From Aquificales bacterium (lineage in GTDB: Bacteria > Aquificota > Aquificia > Aquificales > QOAS01): a stretch of 9,373 nucleotides of DNA. The number at the start of each line of letters is the position of its first letter. Positions within the stretch are counted from its first letter, which is position 1. Of the stretch, positions 6,822 through 9,373 are shown in pieces. The translations under genes and the position numbers were made by a program. Below the pieces are notes generated by a model, which made no database searches, had not been told where the DNA came from, and worked only from the letters and a program-made list of their open reading frames with translations. The stretch spans positions 1 to 9,373 of the forward strand of contig JALVTI010000061.1 in the NCBI GenBank assembly GCA_027035985.1. Reading direction: 5' to 3'.

Positions 6822-7904
6822 ATGAGTGAAAATCTCCTCAAGGCTGGTTCGTGGAAAGGTATCATCAACCACTACAGGGATTTTTTACCGGTTAACGATA
6901 AAACCCCCGTTATTACCCTCTACGAAGGTAATACGCCCCTTATAAAGGCGAGGAATTTACCAAAGTTCCTCGGGGTGGATGTTAACCTTTACTTTAAATA
7001 CGAGGGGTTAAACCCCACCGGTTCGTTTAAAGACCGCGGTATGACAATGGCTATCTCCAAAGCGGTCGAAGCCGGGAAAAAGGCGGTTATATGCGCCTCT
7101 ACCGGTAACACCTCGGCTTCGGCGGCGGCTTACGCGGCGAGAGCCGGTTTAAAAGCCTTTGTGGTACTTCCCCACGGAGCCGTAGCCTTGGGAAAACTCT
7201 CCCAAGCTATGATATACGGCGCAAAAATTGTCGCCATAAAGGGCAATTTCGACGACGCCCTCTATCTGGTTAGGAAGATAGTCGAAAACCACCCCATTGA
7301 GATAGTTAACTCGGTAAACCCCTATAGGTTGGAAGGTCAGAAGACCGCCGCCTTCGAGATATGTGACGCCCTCGGAGACGCCCCCGACTACCAATTTATT
7401 CCCGTCGGAAATGCGGGAAACATCACCGCCTATTGGAAGGGTTATAAGGAGTATTACGAAGCTGGTTATATAAAGAAACTCCCCAAAATGATGGGTTGGC
7501 AGGCAGAAGGTTCCGCCCCCATTGTCAAGGGATATCCGATAAAGAATCCTCAAACGATAGCGACCGCCATAAGGATAGGAAATCCCTACAGCTGGCAGGG
7601 TGCCTTGAAGGCGAGGGATGAAAGCGGTGGAAGGATAGACGCCGTCAGCGACAATGAGATACTATACGCGTACAAACTCGTAGCTTCTATGGAAGGTATA
7701 TTTTGCGAACCGGCTTCGGCGGCTTCGGTAGCCGGCTTTATAAAGTGCGTCAGAGAGGGGCTTTTCAAAGGGGGCGAGACGGTCGTCTGCACTTTGACGG
7801 GCAATGGATTAAAAGACCCCGATACCGCCATAAAGATGTCGGAAGAGCCTATAGTCGTTCCGCCCGACCTCAAGGCTTTGGAGGAAGTTTTTGAAATTTC
7901 CTAA
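6822..7904 (+). CDS. thrC: Threonine synthase
   Basis: The product (360 residues from this start) is a PLP enzyme that converts O-phosphohomoserine to threonine. The order of motifs is typical: YEGNTPLIKA near the N-terminus, FKYEGLNPTGSFKDRGM with the PLP-binding lysine of SFKDRG (K70), ASTGNTSASAAAYAARAG, then the phosphate-cradling glycine loop PVGNAGN, and CTLTGNGLKDP near the end. It is the shorter class of threonine synthase, without the long N-terminal extension of the E. coli type. I chose the ATG at 6822 because AGAGGA ends four bases before it. An in-frame ATG at 6801 would add seven residues, but its nearest GGAGG (6782-6786) is 14 bases away. A strong terminator follows the stop. 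No homoserine kinase or dehydrogenase gene is adjacent. Confidence 0.95.
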   Translation: MSENLLKAGSWKGIINHYRDFLPVNDKTPVITLYEGNTPLIKARNLPKFLGVDVNLYFKYEGLNPTGSFKDRGMTMAISKAVEAGKKAVICASTGNTSASAAAYAARAGLKAFVVLPHGAVALGKLSQAMIYGAKIVAIKGNFDDALYLVRKIVENHPIEIVNSVNPYRLEGQKTAAFEICDALGDAPDYQFIPVGNAGNITAYWKGYKEYYEAGYIKKLPKMMGWQAEGSAPIVKGYPIKNPQTIATAIRIGNPYSWQGALKARDESGGRIDAVSDNEILYAYKLVASMEGIFCEPASAASVAGFIKCVREGLFKGGETVVCTLTGNGLKDPDTAIKMSEEPIVVPPDLKALEEVFEIS

Positions 7905-7915
7905 AAATTTCTATC

Positions 7916-7935
7916 CCCGCCTTCGGCGGGTTTTT
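7916..7935 (+). terminator. Intrinsic terminator of thrC
   Basis: A perfect six-pair GC stem, CCCGCC (7916-7921) with GGCGGG (7925-7930), closes a three-base loop and is followed by five T. It begins 11 bases after the thrC stop. The minus strand has a shorter, later T-rich tract, so weak action for the converging cobA transcript is possible. Confidence 0.9.
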
Positions 7936-7939
7936 CAAT

Positions 7940-7950
7940 CCCCTTTGGGG
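7940..7950. repeat. Short GC hairpin between thrC and cobA ends
   Basis: CCCC (7940-7943) and GGGG (7947-7950) flank TTT. On the minus strand this hairpin lies 24 bases past the cobA stop and is followed by ATTGAAAAA, so it may help terminate cobA together with the thrC terminator just beyond it. This is inference; the four-pair stem is short. Confidence 0.4.
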
Positions 7951-7973
7951 AAAAGGGAAAAGTTAAAAACTCC

Positions 7974-8708
7974 TTAAGGAGATTTTTCCACCAACATAGA
8001 GCGATAAACCTGCAAACCTATTTCCACCGTGGGTCCCACTATAAAGAGGGCTGGAGTTCCTATATCGGGCGGATTATTTGCAACCTCCCCCAAAGTGGAA
8101 AAGGTTATCTTTTCCCCCTCGTTGGTGGCATTTTCCACAAAAACAACACCCTCGGAGGGAGATTTCCCAAACTCTATTAACCTCTTTGCGATTTCTCTTC
8201 GATACTTAACCCCCATAAGGACGACAAGGGTTTCCGACCTCGCGAGGTTTTCCCAATCCATTTTCTCCAACGGATGTCCGGTTGTAATCGTTACGGAGGA
8301 GCTATACCCCCGACAGGTGAGGGGAACAAAGGAGGAGGCGGCAGCGCCAAATACCGAAGAAACGCCGGGAATTATTTCAACCTCTATTCCCCTTTGGGTC
8401 AAATAAAGCAATTCTTCTCCTCCCCTTCCAAAGAGAAAGGGGTCTCCACCCTTTAGGCGTACAACTGTGGGATATAGGAGCGAATATTTGTATATCAGCG
8501 CGTTAATCTCCTCTTGGCTTCTGGAATGGTTTCCAGCCCTCTTTCCCACAAAAATCCTTTCCGCCGAAGGCGGCACTATGTCCAAAATTTGGGGGTTTAC
8601 CAACGCATCGTATAGAACCACATCGGCATTTTGCAAAAGGCGGTAGGCTTTTATGGTTAAAAGTTCGGGGTCTCCGGGTCCCGCCCCGATGAGATAGACC
8701 TTTCCCAT
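7974..8708 (-). CDS. cobA: Uroporphyrinogen-III C-methyltransferase
   Basis: The 244-residue SUMT uses two S-adenosylmethionine to methylate uroporphyrinogen III at C2 and C7, giving precorrin-2 for sirohaem and cobalamin. Motifs: VYLIGAGPGDPELLTIKA (4-21), the LYDALVNP block, GKRAGNHSRSQEEIN (55-69), VRLKGGDPFLFGRGGEE (83-99), PGVSS (114-118) and the GTPALFIVG block near the end. The length is that of a stand-alone SUMT; there is no fused CysG oxidase/chelatase domain and no HemD fusion. The ATG at 8706-8708 starts exactly at the conserved first strand but has no Shine-Dalgarno (preceded by a pyrimidine-rich run). No cobalamin riboswitch is recognised in the upstream region. Neighbouring sirohaem or cobalamin genes are absent from the window. 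Confidence 0.96.
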   Translation of the reverse strand: MGKVYLIGAGPGDPELLTIKAYRLLQNADVVLYDALVNPQILDIVPPSAERIFVGKRAGNHSRSQEEINALIYKYSLLYPTVVRLKGGDPFLFGRGGEELLYLTQRGIEVEIIPGVSSVFGAAASSFVPLTCRGYSSSVTITTGHPLEKMDWENLARSETLVVLMGVKYRREIAKRLIEFGKSPSEGVVFVENATNEGEKITFSTLGEVANNPPDIGTPALFIVGPTVEIGLQVYRSMLVEKSP

Positions 8709-8720
8709 CAGAGGGATAGA

Positions 8721-8795
8721 ATGGAAAATGCGTCTCTTACTAAAAGAGGAGTTATAAATTCAAAGGGGAAACCTATACAGGGACAAAATTGTTAA
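8721..8795 (+). CDS. Possible 24-residue small ORF upstream of a terminator
   Basis: An ATG at 8721 opens a 24-codon ORF starting MENASLTKRG and ending GKPIQGQNC, stop TAA at 8793-8795. GAGGGA at 8711-8716 lies four bases before the ATG, a good Shine-Dalgarno, and an intrinsic terminator starts four bases after the stop. That spacing suggests a genuine short transcript: a small protein, a leader peptide, or the leftover end of a gene. It starts 12 bases from the cobA start on the opposite strand. The peptide is basic and polar with no membrane segment and no run of one amino acid, so it does not look like a classic amino-acid attenuator. I do not recognise it; it could be chance. Confidence 0.3.
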   Translation: MENASLTKRGVINSKGKPIQGQNC

Positions 8796-8799
8796 AACC

Positions 8800-8827
8800 G
8801 AGACCTTTAACGGGTCTCAAGTTTTTT
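8800..8827 (+). terminator. Intrinsic terminator after the small ORF
   Basis: GAGACC (8800-8805) pairs with GGTCTC (8813-8818), extended by one U-G pair, and is followed by AAG and six T (8822-8827). The orientation with the longer T-run is plus. On the minus strand four T follow after two G, so it might also act weakly on transcripts coming from tnpB. No larger plus-strand gene precedes it in the 890 bases after thrC. Confidence 0.65.
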
Positions 8828-8903
8828 CTTTACCATTGAGGGTGAAAGTGTTAAAAACACACAGATAGGGGTTTTTAATTTTCCTTATTCCTTAGGAGTT
8901 CCC
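8828..8903. other. Flank between the small-ORF terminator and the insertion-element end
   Basis: No gene is seen here. A small stem GTGTT (8848-8852) / AACAC (8856-8860) and the odd palindrome TCCTTAGGA (8889-8897) are the only local features. The right boundary of the tnpB element probably lies within the last 20 or so bases of this stretch (inference), so part is host flank and part element end. Confidence 0.4.
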
Positions 8904-8920
8904 AATTGCTAAAGGCAATT
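8904..8920 (-). repeat. Terminal hairpin of the tnpB element (right end)
   Basis: On the tnpB strand AATTGC (8920-8915) pairs with GCAATT (8909-8904) around CTTTA. Short hairpins with a TTTA-type loop near the right end are typical of IS200/IS605 elements, where the Y1 transposase TnpA recognises subterminal hairpins. It lies about 53 bases past the tnpB stop. The exact cleavage site cannot be fixed without an empty-site comparison. Confidence 0.55.
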
Positions 8921-9064
8921 TATAGTAGGAAGGGGCAGGAACGGAGAAAGGGCAAAAACTTGAAGAAATGTTTCAATTGATAGCAAAAACCCTTTCTCCG
9001 TCCACCCCTGCAAGGTTTAAACCTTGCCTACTACCCCCTATCCCTATTGTTAGGGACTCAGGGG
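8904..9064 (-). ncRNA. Predicted omegaRNA (reRNA) scaffold overlapping the tnpB 3' end
   Basis: Read on the tnpB strand, almost every base of this region can pair. First comes a hairpin TAGGGA/TCCCTA (9056-9051 with 9046-9041, four-base loop) over a GGGG/CCCC base (9061-9064 with 9034-9037, on the plus strand). A three-way junction follows, closed by TAGTAGG (9033-9027) and CCTACTA (8929-8923). Its first arm is the perfect 18-base palindrome GCAAGGTTTAAACCTTGC (9027-9010). Its second is a long arm of AGGGG/CCCCT plus a 12-base perfect stem, 8941-8952 with 8990-9001, capped by TTGAA/TTCAA around the stop codon. The terminal hairpin is last. OmegaRNAs guide TnpB nucleases, derive from the element's right end and overlap the tnpB coding end, so position and orientation fit. 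Expression is not shown by sequence alone. Confidence 0.55.
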
Positions 9065-9373
9065 ATACTTTATAGAAAAACTCCATTAGCTTAAACCTTC
9101 TCGGATTGCACAGCTTTACAAACAAAACTTCTAAGCTGTTGTAGAAACTAAGTTTTAGGAGCTTTGCTCCCACTCTAAGAATGTTTAATGCCCCAACCAA
9201 ATCAGAGTGAAAAACTTTTCCGCTTACAAAATCCCTAAAAATATTTCTTTTCCTTTCCCCTAAGCAGAGTTTAGCGTTTTTGGTCTTCCTAACTTTGAAA
9301 ATATCCGCAAAGGGAGAGGTTTTAGAAGTATAAGCCTCGTCTACCTCTTTAACTTCCATTCCAAGCTCTTGAG
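8973..9373 (-). CDS. tnpB: IS200/IS605-family TnpB (OrfB), C-terminal part; N-terminus beyond window
   Basis: The visible C-terminal 133 codons belong to a TnpB-type RNA-guided nuclease of an IS200/IS605-like element. The reading frame is open to the right edge. The methionine at 9357-9359 is internal: the upstream residues QELG continue the typical GxEVxEVDEAYTSKTSP block. HSDLVGALNIL (residues 51-61 counted from that internal methionine) is the RuvC-III motif, with its catalytic Asp in SDLVG. The usual zinc ribbon between these two blocks is missing: only one cysteine is present where four are normal, and TSP replaces TCP. The preceding RuvC-I/II acidic residues are outside the window. The last ~30 residues are glycine-rich and lie within a strongly structured region. 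No tnpA is seen, but it could be further right. The TnpB-related family is clear; activity is unknown. Confidence 0.85.
   Translation of the reverse strand, partial: QELGMEVKEVDEAYTSKTSPFADIFKVRKTKNAKLCLGERKRNIFRDFVSGKVFHSDLVGALNILRVGAKLLKLSFYNSLEVLFVKLCNPRRFKLMEFFYKVSPESLTIGIGGSRQGLNLAGVDGERVFAIN

Noticed and set aside
7149..7553. 134-codon minus-strand open frame inside thrC
   Set aside because: It is glycine- and valine-rich antisense to the threonine synthase core, with no start signal or family motif.
8709..8800. Cobalamin or SAM riboswitch upstream of cobA
   Set aside because: The leader on the minus strand shows none of the conserved boxes of these classes that I can recognise, and no long paired structure.
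8941..9001. The 12-base perfect inverted repeat as an intrinsic terminator of tnpB
   Set aside because: Its loop is 37 bases and no T-run follows the stem on the minus strand; it fits better as an arm of the element-end RNA structure.
9357..9359. ATG at 9357-9359 as the true start of a 128-residue protein
   Set aside because: The frame is open to the window edge and the residues before the methionine continue a conserved TnpB block, so the methionine is internal.

Overview
The window looks like a stretch of chromosome from a thermophilic Gram-negative bacterium. Two things suggest this. The codons favour AGG and ATA, as in many thermophiles, and there is an apolipoprotein N-acyltransferase, which is typical of bacteria that make triacylated lipoproteins. 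An Aquificota-like lineage is my best guess from the feel of the proteins. No rRNA or other diagnostic marker is present, so this is inference only. Base composition and codon style look even across the housekeeping genes.

Layout. Minus strand 1-1965: a PhoB/OmpR-type response regulator (its last codons run off the left edge) lies just downstream of hemA (glutamyl-tRNA reductase), probably in one operon. Plus strand 2095-2841: a DUF815-type AAA+ ATPase, convergent with pgi (glucose-6-phosphate isomerase, minus, 2836-4020); the two overlap at their stops. Plus strand 4086-5372: lnt, whose 3' end overlaps a convergent 103-residue Cys-containing protein of unknown function (minus, 5354-5665). 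Divergent from that protein is a YvcK/CofD-like protein (5721-6710), followed by thrC (threonine synthase, 6822-7904) and a clear intrinsic terminator. Minus strand 7974-8708: cobA (uroporphyrinogen-III C-methyltransferase).

The right end differs. Upstream of cobA lies a 24-codon plus-strand ORF with a ribosome-binding site and an intrinsic terminator right behind it. Beyond that is the 3' end of an IS200/IS605-type tnpB (minus, 8973 to the right edge). The last part of tnpB and the ~70 bases after it (8904-9064) are packed with nested inverted repeats: two hairpins flanking a three-way junction with a long stem. This matches what is expected of the right end of such an element and of the omegaRNA (reRNA) that guides TnpB. 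The TnpB tail lacks the usual zinc-ribbon cysteines.

Functional links. HemA makes the committed precursor of tetrapyrroles and CobA diverts uroporphyrinogen III to sirohaem/cobalamin, but they are about 6 kb apart and not co-transcribed. Pgi and YvcK both touch on gluconeogenesis and cell-envelope sugar supply, and Lnt is also an envelope enzyme. These are otherwise ordinary genes on mixed strands. The parts worth a second look are the structured tnpB end, the small ORF with its terminator, the 103-residue unknown protein and the hairpins before thrC.
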